From NCBI RefSeq assembly GCF_022878925.1, contig NZ_CP084626.1, positions 1,116,001-1,180,000 of the forward strand: 64,000 nucleotides of DNA, in the 5' to 3' direction. Numbering within the stretch: the first letter of the stretch is position 1; the number at the start of each line of letters is the position of its first letter. Made by a program: the position numbers and the translations under genes. A model generated the notes under the pieces. That model saw only the letters and a list, made by a program, of their open reading frames with translations. It did no database searches and was not told the DNA's origin. The DNA comes from Caballeronia sp. TF1N1 (lineage in GTDB: Bacteria; Pseudomonadota; Gammaproteobacteria; Burkholderiales; Burkholderiaceae). This document shows, piece by piece, positions 15,858 to 24,265 of the stretch.

Positions 15858-17878
15858 AGCTCACGAACCGGCTGATCCTCGCCTACGCGCTCTATACGCT
15901 CGGGTTTTTGCTCTTTATCTTTCTGATGGAGCGCATCGAGCGCACGACCGGGCCGGGCATGTGGATAGGCTACGTGTTTCTGTTCGTGCCGATCGCGGTG
16001 TATGCGGTCATCGGACTGCTTTCGCGCACGTCCGATCTCGTCGAATACTATGTCGCGGGCCGGCGCGTGCCGTCGGCGTTCAATGGCATGGCGACCGCGG
16101 CGGACTGGCTGTCGGCGGCGTCGTTCATCGGACTCGCGGGATCGATCTATGCAAGCGGCTATGACGGCCTCGCCTACGTGATGGGCTGGACCGGCGGCTA
16201 CTGCCTCGTCGCGTTCCTGCTCGCGCCGTACGTGCGCAAACTCGCGCGCTACACCATTCCCGACTTCCTCGGCACGCGCTTTTCCAGCAACCTCGTGCGC
16301 GCGCTCGCGGCCATCGCGGCGATACTCTGCTCGTTCGTCTATCTCGTCGCGCAGATTCAGGGCATCGGGTTGATCGCGTCGCGCTTTATCGGCATCGAGT
16401 TTTCCATCGGCATCTTTTGCGGGCTCGCGGGCATTCTCGTGTGCTCCTTTCTGGGCGGCATGCGCGCGGTGACGTGGACGCAGGTCGCGCAGTACATCAT
16501 TCTGATCAGCGCGATGCTGATTCCCGTGTCGATGATCGCGCATCGCGAAGGCCTCGGCTGGCTGCCGCAACTCAACTATGGCCGCGTGATGGAGCGAGTC
16601 GAAGCGCTCGAGCGTGAAGTCGCGGCGTCACCCGACGAAGCGCGCGTGCGGATGGATTATCGGCGTCAGGCGGCGCGAATGCAGCAGCGTATCGACGCGC
16701 TGCCGAAGTCGTTCTTCGACGAACACGGCCGTCTCCTCAACGAAGTCGCGGACCTGCGCCGGCACAACGGACCGCTGCGCGAAATCAACGAGCGCGAGCG
16801 CGAACTGGCTTCGTTCCCCCGCGATCCCGCAGATGCGAAAGTCAAGTGGGCGCGCGAACGCGATGCCCTGACCGAGCGCGTCGCGGCTCCGGTTTCGATG
16901 GTCAAAGCCTTCGCGCCGGACTCCGCGAGCGATGAGACGCCACGCTCGCATCAACTCAATTTCTTGTCGCTGCTGCTGTGCCTGTCGATCGGCACGGCCA
17001 GTCTGCCGCACATCCTCACGCGCTATAACACGACCACATCGGTGGCATCGGCGCGGCGCTCGGTTGGCTGGACCTTGTTCTTCGTGGCGCTGTTCTATCT
17101 GACCGTGCCGGTGCTCGCGGTGCTCATCAAGCACGAGATTCTGACGGGCATTGTCGGCCACCGGTTCGCGGACCTGCCGCAGTGGGTCACGCAATGGCGG
17201 CGCGTGGAGCCGTATCTCATCCATATCAGCGATGTGAATGGCGATGGCATCGTGCGTTGGGCGGGAATCCAGATGCAGCCCGACATGGTCGTGCTCGCCG
17301 CGCCGGAAATCGCGGGCTTGCCGTACGTGATATCGGGATTGATCGCGGCGGGCGCGCTGGCGGCCGCGCTCTCGACGGCGGATGGCTTGCTGCTGACCAT
17401 CGCGAATGCGCTTTCGCACGATGTCTATTACTGCATGGTCGATAAGAACGCGACGAGTCAGCGGCGCGTCACCATTTCCAAGATCTTGTTGCTGGGCGTG
17501 GCGTTGCTGGCATCGTGGGTGGCGTCGCTCAATACGGGAAATATTCTCTTTCTGGTGGGAGCCGCGTTTTCGCTGGCGGCGTCAAGTTTGTTTCCAGCGC
17601 TGGTGCTCGGTGTGTTCTGGAAGCGCACCACGCAGCGCGGCGTGGTCGCCGGGATGATTGCCGGGCTTGTCGTGTGCGTGTATTACATCGTGTCGACGTA
17701 TCCGTTCTTCGTGCAACTGACCGGCTTCGCTGGGCATCGCTGGCTTGGCATCGAGCCGATCAGTTCTGGCGTCTTCGGTGTGCCGGCCGGTTTTGCGGTG
17801 GCGATCGTCGTGAGTCTTCTCGACCGGAAGCCGGATGCTTACACGCGCGCGCTCGTCGATTACATTCGACATCCGTAG
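15854..17878 (+). CDS. Sodium:solute symporter, ActP-like with long hydrophilic loop
   Basis: A 674-residue SSS-family transporter of the type that accompanies DUF485 proteins (VC_2705-like). About 13 membrane segments are visible, with family stretches AATADWLSAASFIGLAG and NFLSLLLCLSIGTASLPHIL. Between about residues 240 and 370 lies a charged insertion of roughly 125 residues predicted to form coiled coil, longer than the loop in E. coli ActP. Proximity to acsA suggests uptake of acetate or a similar short carboxylate. It overlaps the DUF485 stop by 4 bases. Confidence 0.9.
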   Translation: MKLTNRLILAYALYTLGFLLFIFLMERIERTTGPGMWIGYVFLFVPIAVYAVIGLLSRTSDLVEYYVAGRRVPSAFNGMATAADWLSAASFIGLAGSIYASGYDGLAYVMGWTGGYCLVAFLLAPYVRKLARYTIPDFLGTRFSSNLVRALAAIAAILCSFVYLVAQIQGIGLIASRFIGIEFSIGIFCGLAGILVCSFLGGMRAVTWTQVAQYIILISAMLIPVSMIAHREGLGWLPQLNYGRVMERVEALEREVAASPDEARVRMDYRRQAARMQQRIDALPKSFFDEHGRLLNEVADLRRHNGPLREINERERELASFPRDPADAKVKWARERDALTERVAAPVSMVKAFAPDSASDETPRSHQLNFLSLLLCLSIGTASLPHILTRYNTTTSVASARRSVGWTLFFVALFYLTVPVLAVLIKHEILTGIVGHRFADLPQWVTQWRRVEPYLIHISDVNGDGIVRWAGIQMQPDMVVLAAPEIAGLPYVISGLIAAGALAAALSTADGLLLTIANALSHDVYYCMVDKNATSQRRVTISKILLLGVALLASWVASLNTGNILFLVGAAFSLAASSLFPALVLGVFWKRTTQRGVVAGMIAGLVVCVYYIVSTYPFFVQLTGFAGHRWLGIEPISSGVFGVPAGFAVAIVVSLLDRKPDAYTRALVDYIRHP

Positions 17879-17904
17879 GGGGTGGCGGGGCGGCGGGAAG
17901 TTGG

Positions 17905-17910
17905 TATAAT
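17905..17910 (+). promoter_or_regulatory. -10 box of tRNA-Ser promoter
   Basis: TATAAT lies 11 bases before the mature tRNA 5' end. A matching -35 is not clear upstream, but the spacing to the tRNA fits a tRNA promoter. Confidence 0.55.
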
Positions 17911-17921
17911 CGCGGTCTTCC

Positions 17922-18011
17922 GGAGAGATGGATGAGCGGTTTAAGTCGCACGCCTGGAAAGCGTGTATAGGGTAAAACCTATCGGGGGTTCGAATCCCCC
18001 TCTCTCCGCCA
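17922..18011 (+). tRNA. tRNA-Ser (GGA)
   Basis: A 90-base class II tRNA. The acceptor arms GGAGAGA/TCTCTCC pair, the D-arm region is GATGAGCGG, the anticodon stem CACGC/GCGTG holds CT-GGA-AA (anticodon at 17956-17958), a long variable arm follows, the T-arm is GGGGG-TTCGAAT-CCCCC, and GCCA ends the gene. It forms the left edge of a small genomic island. Confidence 0.97.
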
Positions 18012-18023
18012 GAAGAATGCATA

Positions 18024-18065
18024 AAAGCCCCGTTAACTCAATGCGTTACGGGGCTTTATTTTTTT
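18024..18065 (+). terminator. Terminator after tRNA-Ser
   Basis: AAAGCCCCGT and ACGGGGCTTT form a stem around a 14-base loop, followed by ATTTTTTTTG. Confidence 0.85.
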
Positions 18066-18424
18066 GGGCCCGTCATTTGGCCCATCACTGGCACACTTTT
18101 CCTCGGCCTTGGCGCCTCAGCGAGCGTATTAAAGAGTGCGGACAGTTCCCAATGGTCCAGAACTCTGTATATGGCTTTGGTGGCTTGTTCTTCATCAGAT
18201 AACAAGCGCAGGAGTGAGACGAGCCCCGTAAGGGCAAACGTTGCGCGTGCCTGATAATCGACGCCTGCCGTCATCATGTAGTGCGGTCCGCAATGGCCGG
18301 GTTTGCCACTGCGTTCGAATATCGACATCCATCCGGGATACTCTGCGTTGCGTCTGTTCGGCGAAGGCGAGTCTATTGGATCGCGGGTTGCCTTGCTGGC
18401 CGTTGCCTTCCTCTTTTCTTTCAT
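18056..18424 (-). CDS. Hypothetical protein (122 aa) in the tRNA-Ser island
   Basis: A 122-residue ORF with AGGAG placed 9 bases before the ATG (MKEKRKATASK). The basic N-terminus is followed by a Cys/His-containing GHCGPHYMMTAG stretch and an alpha-helical C-terminal half. Its 3' end overlaps the tRNA-Ser terminator, so it probably uses that hairpin from the other side. I do not recognise the family; it resembles accessory genes that follow tRNA-linked island insertions. Confidence 0.55.
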   Translation of the reverse strand: MKEKRKATASKATRDPIDSPSPNRRNAEYPGWMSIFERSGKPGHCGPHYMMTAGVDYQARATFALTGLVSLLRLLSDEEQATKAIYRVLDHWELSALFNTLAEAPRPRKSVPVMGQMTGPKK

Positions 18425-18903
18425 GCTGTCTAGCTCCTGTATGAAGCCCGGAGCCGCGCCCTTCGAAGGAAAGGGCGGGCGGGAACAGTGACAAGGTTAG
18501 TAGACCGGGTGAGTACAACCATTATCTGCAACCCTTTCGGGTTCCCTGCCACGTCCCGCCCATAGGCGTGACAAAGCACCATGCGCGAGCGGTCTGTCGC
18601 GCTCGGGTTCTATCGCTTCGCTGCATTGTGCGAGCGTCGCGGGTTGCAAACTCACTACAGGCTGCCAAGCCTGTCCCAGCGCAACCACGCGCCAGACTTT
18701 TGCAGAATACGATACAAATCCGCAGCGTTGATTCTACGACGCCGTAAAAATTAGTTAAATTTGACGTGTGTCCGTTTGAATCTTGTTATGCGCCGTCGCG
18801 CCGCTCGTATGCTGACGATGCCGCTCAAGCCGAGCGAGCATACGAGACAGAAATGAATTACATGCCAAAAATCAAGCATAACGAAACACATCGCGAGGCT
18901 CGG
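18425..18903. other. Gene-poor stretch before the PAAR gene
   Basis: About 480 bases with no convincing gene. It is AT-richer near 18710-18790, probably promoter DNA, and carries the inverted repeat at 18804-18846. An 18-codon ORF at 18853-18909 overlaps the PAAR start as TGATG and could be a leader peptide, but support is weak. Confidence 0.4.
18804..18846. repeat. 10-bp inverted repeat upstream of PAAR gene
   Basis: CTCGTATGCT and AGCATACGAG are separated by 23 bases that themselves contain GCTC-AAGCC-GAGC. It may be an operator or an RNA hairpin in the leader of the PAAR-amidase unit. Confidence 0.6.
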
Positions 18904-18905
18904 TC

Positions 18906-19505
18906 ATGATGCGTCGTATAGCGGTTGTCGGAGACAAGCTCGACAACGATGGCGAAATTTGCTCTTACGAAGGACCGCAATTTCTCGTTCACGGGCATCA
19001 AGCCGCTCTCATTGGCGGGGCGGCATACTGCCCCGTCTGCAAAACGACCGGATACATCGCTAAGGTTGGCGGGCCGCGTCGTATGAATTTCTTCATCAGC
19101 GAGATTGCAGCCCATGACGACGTGGTTGTATGCGGTTGCTCCGAGCATCCGCGCATCTTCGCCATGCTTGCGGGCGAAGCTTGGTACGACGACATGGCCG
19201 AGAGCCTTGGAGTCATCAAACAGCAACTTGCAGCGAACTCGGGCATCCCAGCGGAAATCGCAGAGACTGTCGAACAAATTGGCAGTAAGGACAAGTATGC
19301 GAGCTGGTTCTATGTGCAGGACAGCATTACGGGCGAGGCGCTGCGTAACCAAAGTTTCGTCGCTCGAGTCGCTGGAGCTAAACAATCCGGCAAAACGGAC
19401 GCGAGCGGGTACGCAAAGATTTAAACAGACGGGGAAAGTACTATCGATTTACACGTCGTTTTCTCGTCACCGAAACGCGAACTCAAACCGGGTACAGGGA
19501 CGTAG
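18906..19505 (+). pseudogene. PAAR-domain protein interrupted by an in-frame stop
   Basis: The first 172 codons encode a PAAR-type spike-tip protein of type VI secretion loci (RIAVVGDKLDNDGEI, GHQAALIGGAAYCPVCKTTG, VVVCGCSEHPRIFA). After codon 172 comes TAA at 19422-19424. The same frame then continues for 26 more codons (TDGESTIDLHVVFSSPKREL and on) to TAG at 19503, which matches the usual family C-terminus. One substitution (for example GAA to TAA) explains this. The truncated product may still fold. The next gene, an amidase, is also broken. Confidence 0.75.
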
Positions 19506-19509
19506 GGAT

Positions 19510-20281
19510 ATGACCGCAGATTACAACATTGAACACTGGACATCGACTCGTTCGGCGGCGGGACATAGCAGAGCCAGCGCAATATCTATATCTGTGAATA
19601 ATCGAGCCGCAACTCGGCAGGCGATTATCATGCAATTGAAGCAAAAGGGCTACCCGTTACTAGAAAGATCGTCTTGGAGTGCAAAGCCGCCCAAGAACAC
19701 GCTGACGCCGTCACGCTGGGATTACCGAGATATCGTGATTCACCACGCAGGGCGTAGTTATTCGTGCGCAGTAGGTGAGCACGGGGCGATCGAACAAATG
19801 AAGAAGGTTCAGTCCTATGATATGGGCGAGCAAGCATTTGATGACGTTGGTTATCACTATGCCGTTTCATGCCCCGGCGAGGTGATTGAAGCCCGTGACA
19901 TTCGTTTTACCGGTTCCCATGTGAAAGGGGACAACACAGGCCAGCTTGGCATTGTCCTGCTCGAAAATCTGGCCGAAGCCGGCGAAGCGGCAGCAGGAGT
20001 ACAGCCGGAAATCGCTTTGGCATAAGTTGAAAGGATCGATGGACATAGCGAAAGATTCCGTGGCCTTTGACCACGCGATACCGACGAAGGTGCAGATTGA
20101 TGCCCTGTCAGCGTTGATAGCAACATTGAACGATATTTTCAACATCACGGCGTTAGGGGGGCATCGCGAATATCAGCTTCTAGCACCCGGTAACGAGGGG
20201 CGGGCATGTCCGGGTAAGTATGGGATGCAGGTAGTCGAGGCAATGCGGGCGAAATTCGGGCTTGGCGCACCTTCAAAGTGA
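19510..20281 (+). pseudogene. Frameshifted N-acetylmuramoyl-L-alanine amidase (PGRP type)
   Basis: The 5' part (19510-20025) has the first zinc-ligand motif DIVIHHAG and the YHYAVSCPGEVIEARD stretch, then leaves the family sequence and stops. The 3' part in the next frame (to 20281) continues with QIDALSALIATLNDIF, GGHREYQLL and CPGKYGM, which carry the other ligands. The shift lies between about 19975 and 20010 and equals one extra base or two lost bases. An intact protein would be about 255 residues and cut peptidoglycan, as expected for a T6SS-linked effector. Confidence 0.8.
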
Positions 20282-20596
20282 GATTGCCCAGCCAAGCTGT
20301 TCGTTAATGATGTAGCTTCGACGCGCAAGCTGGTCTTGAATTAGCTGGCAGCGTTGCTGTTTCGGAAGACGATTCGTCACGGGCAGCTTGGCTTTTTCCT
20401 CAAATGCGTCGAACCACTCGCTGTTGCCCATGTCCGGACCGTGTCCGTCGCTATCTGAAATGTCGAAGTAGTGGTTGTCCAGATATGAAAACCACTCTTG
20501 CGTACACGGCTGGGCGACTGGGGCGCGCGGTAGGCTCGTAGTAATGGAAAGCCATGCGAGAACGACAACGAAACAGATGCCGATGAGGATTTTCAT
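20273..20596 (-). CDS. Candidate immunity protein for the amidase (107 aa)
   Basis: A 107-residue protein with an N-terminal signal anchor (ILIGICFVVVLAWLSIT) and a periplasmic domain with two cysteines (QPCTQEWFSYL and QQRCQLIQDQL). It is convergent with, and overlaps by 9 bases, the 3' end of the broken amidase. Location and periplasmic topology suggest it protects against that enzyme; this is inference from context, as no characterised immunity family is recognised. Unlike the toxin genes it has no visible defect. Confidence 0.6.
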   Translation of the reverse strand: MKILIGICFVVVLAWLSITTSLPRAPVAQPCTQEWFSYLDNHYFDISDSDGHGPDMGNSEWFDAFEEKAKLPVTNRLPKQQRCQLIQDQLARRSYIINEQLGWAISL

Positions 20597-21148
20597 TTGC
20601 GCTATTTAAAAATAATTGTTCATCTTTGGCTGCTTTCGGCGGCGGGGCTAGTTTCTGTGGGTTTGTTTTCCCTGCAGCGCCCGGCGGACGTCGCCATCGT
20701 GCTGGGAAACACGGTAGATGCCGATGGTAGTCCGTCAGCACGGTTGGCGGCAAGGCTTGAACGAGCTTTCCAGTGCTATCAGCAACAACAATGCAAACTC
20801 GTCTTTGTGAGTGGTGGCATTGAAGCGTCGGGTAATGACGAAGCGCTTGTCATGTATCGCTACCTTGTGCGTCGTGGCGTTCCGTCTCGCAACATCGTGA
20901 TTGATCGTGCGGGAAACGACACTTGGGCTACTGCGCGTAACGCTAGCGCTTTTATGCGAAATCGAGGACTATCAAGTGCGTTGGTAGTGACGCAGTATTT
21001 TCATCTTCCAAGAACGATGCTTACGCTTAGGCGTTTTGGTGTGAGCAACGTTAGTGGTGCATATCCGCGATTCTGGGAGGCGCGGGACGCCTATTCCGTC
21101 TTGCGCGAAGTGCCAGCTCTAGTTTGGTATGTCATCCGCCCGATCTAG
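20597..21148 (+). CDS. YdcF/SanA-like DUF218 protein
   Basis: A 183-residue protein with an N-terminal membrane anchor and a DUF218 domain (VAIVLGNTVDADG, FVSGGIEASG, the NTWATARNA-type motif, VVTQYFHLPR). Family members (YdcF, SanA, ElyC) affect the cell envelope by unclear means. The only available start is TTG, with GAGGA 8 bases upstream, and it abuts the ATG of the divergent immunity-like gene with no bases between. Expression of both must use promoters inside the opposite gene. Confidence 0.8.
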   Translation: MRYLKIIVHLWLLSAAGLVSVGLFSLQRPADVAIVLGNTVDADGSPSARLAARLERAFQCYQQQQCKLVFVSGGIEASGNDEALVMYRYLVRRGVPSRNIVIDRAGNDTWATARNASAFMRNRGLSSALVVTQYFHLPRTMLTLRRFGVSNVSGAYPRFWEARDAYSVLREVPALVWYVIRPI

Positions 21149-21191
21149 TATCAGTCCAGCCGGTGTCTGGCGGCACAGTTAAGCAGGTTTG

Positions 21192-21617
21192 CTAGCAGTC
21201 GGACCGGTTGGCGCAACCAGCCGGCGTGGCGCAAACGTGTCTTGCCCACGCTTCCATCATTGGGCGGCGCAACTCTAGCAAATCGGTTCGGTGATAAGCC
21301 GCTTGAACCTTGTTCGCAACGGTATGAGCCAGCGCGCGTTCCGCGAGGTCACGGGCGTGGCCGTTGTCGCTGGCCCGATCGCGGAAGCTGCTGCGGAATC
21401 CGTGCGCCGTGGCGATACGTCCAGGCGTGTCGCTCTTCGCACTGACGCGGCGCAGGAAGGACGTGAGAACAATATCGCTTAGAACCTTGCCGCGTGGCGA
21501 AGGGAATACAAGCATTACATGGAGCTTCTGCTCCTTCAACCGCTTGACGCGCTCCAGCGTCTGGAACGCGGACGTTGTCGTGATGAGAATCGAGCAAGGC
21601 GAACATAACGGCTGCAA
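21192..21617 (-). pseudogene. C-terminal remnant of a P4-type tyrosine integrase
   Basis: The 141-codon ORF holds only the catalytic C-terminus: MLVFPSPRGKVLSDIVL, the HGFRSSFRD box (second Arg and His), LAHTVANKV and the tyrosine in QAAYHRTDLLE. The N-terminal DNA-binding domain and the first catalytic Arg are absent, so it cannot recombine. Its first 20 residues do not look like the family. It marks a past island insertion at a tRNA-Ser. Confidence 0.8.
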
Positions 21618-21619
21618 AA

Positions 21620-21647
21620 GAAAAAGCCCTCAAACAATCAAGGGCTT
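21620..21647 (-). terminator. Terminator next to integrase remnant
   Basis: On the minus strand AAGCCCT, a 10-base loop and AGGGCTT are followed by TTTTCTTTT. It lies directly after the tRNA-like fragment, as a native tRNA terminator would. Confidence 0.6.
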
Positions 21648-21654
21648 GAAATTG

Positions 21655-21664
21655 TGGCGGAGAG
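21655..21664 (-). other. Possible remnant of a tRNA-Ser 3' end (old attachment site)
   Basis: The minus strand reads CTCTCCGCCA, identical to the last 10 bases of the tRNA-Ser gene at 18002-18011, followed by a terminator and the integrase fragment. It is in opposite orientation to the intact tRNA, so the pair is not a simple direct-repeat attL/attR. Confidence 0.4.
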
Positions 21665-21960
21665 GGACCGCCTGTATGCAGGCCAGCATGTTCCGACGAA
21701 TTCCGCAATCCTTTATGAAAATCAAAGGGTTGTCTTCATTTTCCCCAAGCGATGCACTTCACGCAACGCAAGCGATCGCCATTTCTCACGCGCGATCCAA
21801 CCGAATACTCATCCGCGGGGAAAAGCCGCACTCCTAAGCGTACGTCCTTGAAAAATTTAGTCAAATTCGCATCACTCGATGCTGGAAAGACTAACCATCG
21901 ACGGTACTCCGCGCTAAGGTTCACGCGCTGCAACTCCCTATCAACTCAAGGAATTGAAAC

Positions 21961-22356
21961 ATGAGCATCTTCGGTGACATCGTCAACAAGATTTTCCACA
22001 AGGCAAAGCCCGCCGAGCAAGCGCCCGCAGTCGAAGCGCAACCGGTCCCGGCTGATGTCGCACAAGCCGACGCGGCGCCGGCTCCTGCCGCACTGTCCGA
22101 CATCGACGTGGCCGCCGTCATGGACAGCTTGGCGCGCGAAAGCGGCCAGACGCTCAACTGGCGCGTATCGATCGTCGATCTGATGAAACTTCTGCAAGTA
22201 GACAGCAGCCTCGACCATCGCAAGCAGTTGGCCGCCGAGCTGAAGTACAGCGGCGACACCAACGACTCGGCGACGATGAACATCTGGTTGCACAAGCAAC
22301 TGATGCAGGCATTGGCTGCCAATGGCGGCAAGCTGCCGTCGGATATGCTCGCTTAA
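21961..22356 (+). CDS. DUF3597 domain protein
   Basis: A 131-residue protein starting MSIFGDIVNKIFHKA. It has an Ala/Pro-rich linker (residues 17-45) and a C-terminal DUF3597 domain with DSLARESGQTLNWRVSIVDL and SSLDHRKQLAAELKY. DUF3597 has a LysM-neighbour-like helical fold and unknown function. AAGGAA precedes the ATG and a strong terminator follows, so it is a single-gene unit. Confidence 0.92.
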   Translation: MSIFGDIVNKIFHKAKPAEQAPAVEAQPVPADVAQADAAPAPAALSDIDVAAVMDSLARESGQTLNWRVSIVDLMKLLQVDSSLDHRKQLAAELKYSGDTNDSATMNIWLHKQLMQALAANGGKLPSDMLA

Positions 22357-22382
22357 CGCAAGCAAAAGACAGTCAGCAGAAC

Positions 22383-22418
22383 AAGCCCGCTATTGGAGTC
22401 ATTTCCGATAGCGGGCTT
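22383..22418 (+). terminator. Terminator after DUF3597 gene
   Basis: AAGCCCGCTAT and ATAGCGGGCTT form an 11-bp stem with a 14-base loop, followed by TCTTTT. Confidence 0.85.
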
Positions 22419-22656
22419 TCTTTTAGGACAGGCACGGGGAAAAGGAGGCGCCGTAAGAACGATGGCTACGACGGCAAGGCCAGGCCTCTAATAATGCTCG
22501 ATTGAATCGCGCACATGGCAGGGCGGGGCCAACCGTGTATCCATCTCTTACGACATCCAGAAGAATAGTCGATCCTGCTCCGGTGTCGATATCGGATTAA
22601 TCGTGTTTCTGCAAACGTTTCACCGCCAAATTGCCGAAGAAACGTACGCTCCGTGC

Positions 22657-22974
22657 TTACCGTTGCCGCGGCGCGGTCGCGAAAGCCTCGATCGGATCGC
22701 GCGACGCGGCCGCTTTTTCCTCGCGTTTCCTGGCTGATGACTCCGGTCGCGCGAACGCGGCGATAGGATCGGACTGGTTTGCGGTATCGACGTGTTGTGA
22801 CGTATCCGCCACTTTTCGTTTTGGTGACATCGTCTTCGCCGCATGTTGCGGCGTGCTTTGTCGCGCGCCCGCCGTATTGCTAACCCATTCTTCGCTGTAG
22901 GTCGCGAAGGCCGACGATGCACAGGTCAACGCCAGGAATCCGAATGAAACAATAAGAGCGCTAAGTGTTCGCAT
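22657..22974 (-). CDS. Small secreted hypothetical protein (105 aa)
   Basis: Start MRTLSALIVSFGFLALTCAS is a signal peptide ending near SAFA. The mature part is hydrophilic and charged, with two copies of a DPI-(A/E)-AFA motif, which suggests a short internal repeat. It may be periplasmic. An upstream in-frame ATG adds 20 non-signal residues and is less likely. No known domain is recognised. Confidence 0.55.
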   Translation of the reverse strand: MRTLSALIVSFGFLALTCASSAFATYSEEWVSNTAGARQSTPQHAAKTMSPKRKVADTSQHVDTANQSDPIAAFARPESSARKREEKAAASRDPIEAFATAPRQR

Positions 22975-23067
22975 GATTTCGTGATTGTTTTCCAATTGGC
23001 GGATGCACCATGACGCTGCCTGGTACGTGGACATGGGCGCGTAACGGTCGAAATCGTTGCAGTGAGA

Positions 23068-23087
23068 AGCCCCGCGCGTGCGGGGCT
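23068..23087. terminator. GC-rich hairpin
   Basis: AGCCCCGC-GCGT-GCGGGGCT, 50 bases after the stop of the minus-strand gene at 23138. No strong T-tract, so termination is only likely. Confidence 0.45.
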
Positions 23088-23137
23088 GTGAGTCGCTCGA
23101 CTCGATACCGCGTGCTTTTTGCTCGCGGTCAAGTCGT

Positions 23138-23506
23138 TTAGTGAGCGATCATTGCTTGCGCAGCCTGCTCTGCGTCGAAATGCAATGCGGCGTTTGCCGC
23201 CTGTTCCTGCGCCATGAATTCACGCGCCGTCTGAACGCCCTTTTCAAAGGACGCGCGAGCCGTGTGATCTTCGAGTGCGGCGATCAACGGCATCTGTTCT
23301 TCTGCGACGGAGTGGAGCAGGCTCAGGATGTCGCGACGCATGGTTTCCGGGTACGAGCAAAAGTGTTCGAAGCCGCCCGGCGCTGCGACGATGTTGACGA
23401 GCGATGACAGCAGGCGCGCACGATTGGCGCAATGCTCGCCGATAGCCATGGAGTGGGAAGTGGTGACGCGGCCGTTGGAGTCGACGGAAACTTGCAGGTC
23501 CTTCAT
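23138..23506 (-). CDS. Hypothetical protein (122 aa)
   Basis: Start MKDLQVSVDSNGRVTTS follows AGAGG at a normal distance. The protein is largely alpha-helical, cytoplasmic, with an FEHFCSYPETMRRDIL stretch and an Ala-rich C-terminus. I do not recognise a family. It is single in its unit, with a hairpin downstream. Confidence 0.55.
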   Translation of the reverse strand: MKDLQVSVDSNGRVTTSHSMAIGEHCANRARLLSSLVNIVAAPGGFEHFCSYPETMRRDILSLLHSVAEEQMPLIAALEDHTARASFEKGVQTAREFMAQEQAANAALHFDAEQAAQAMIAH

Positions 23507-23755
23507 TATTGTGAGCCTCTTTATGGTCTGTAGGAGGTATGCATTTAAGCGACTCACGCTGCAAAAAACCTTCGGACAATTCTTAATCGTTGTGATGGAG
23601 ACGATAATTAACGTTTCGTAGGTCCGATGGCGACCACGTCAGACCGTTCGCGAGTGTCGCGCCCAAGCCGCCAACAGTTATGGACGCTTTGTCCGGAAAC
23701 GCGCGTGTCAGCGCGCCGCACGAATACGCGGCGCGCGGCGCTGCTTTGCGCACGA

Positions 23756-24043
23756 CTACTGCTTCATCGTCCCAGTAGAATTCGCGCCCTTTGCGGGCGC
23801 CTGCGTCGCATCGGGCGCCATGCCCTTCTCGCGCTGTTGCATGAGCGTGCCGCTCCCCGCTGTGCCCGACGGCACGCCGCCCTGAGCCGAGTCGTTCATG
23901 TTCTTGCCCGGCGAGACGCCAGGTTGCACCTGCTGCATTTGGGAAGGACGCTGATTCAACTGATCGCGCGACATCTCCTGCGCCAGCGTGGCGGTGCTGA
24001 CTAAGGCGATGAGAGCGCCGGCAACCAATGCGGTGGATTTCAT
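23756..24043 (-). CDS. Small secreted hypothetical protein (95 aa)
   Basis: AAGGAG is ideally placed before MKSTALVAGALIALVSTATL, a clear signal peptide with cleavage near TLA-Q. The mature 74 residues are Gln/Met/Gly/Ser-rich with no Cys and look disordered. Such small secreted proteins are frequent in Burkholderiaceae. The function is unknown. Confidence 0.65.
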   Translation of the reverse strand: MKSTALVAGALIALVSTATLAQEMSRDQLNQRPSQMQQVQPGVSPGKNMNDSAQGGVPSGTAGSGTLMQQREKGMAPDATQAPAKGANSTGTMKQ

Positions 24044-24265
24044 GTTTGTCTCCTTGAAGTCCGGCGCGAGAGGTGCGCCGTGTGCCGACTTCGTAAGCAT
24101 CGCGCGTGCCGCGTCGAAACGGCGGCTTTCTTGTCTTAAATCATTCGCAAAGACTAGGATTTATGGACGGGCAAAAGCCGCTGTTGGTTCGTTACAATTC
24201 GTGGTCCAGAAGATCTGGAACGGATCGAAATCCGTTTCAATCAACAGAATGTTACGGAGTTTTCC

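Noticed and set aside
18497..18688. 63-codon minus-strand ORF before the PAAR gene
   Set aside because: Plausible composition but no ribosome site or recognised family; treated as non-coding.
18011..21664. Simple attL/attR pair for the tRNA-Ser island
   Set aside because: The two tRNA-end copies are in opposite orientation, so they cannot be the direct repeats left by one integration.
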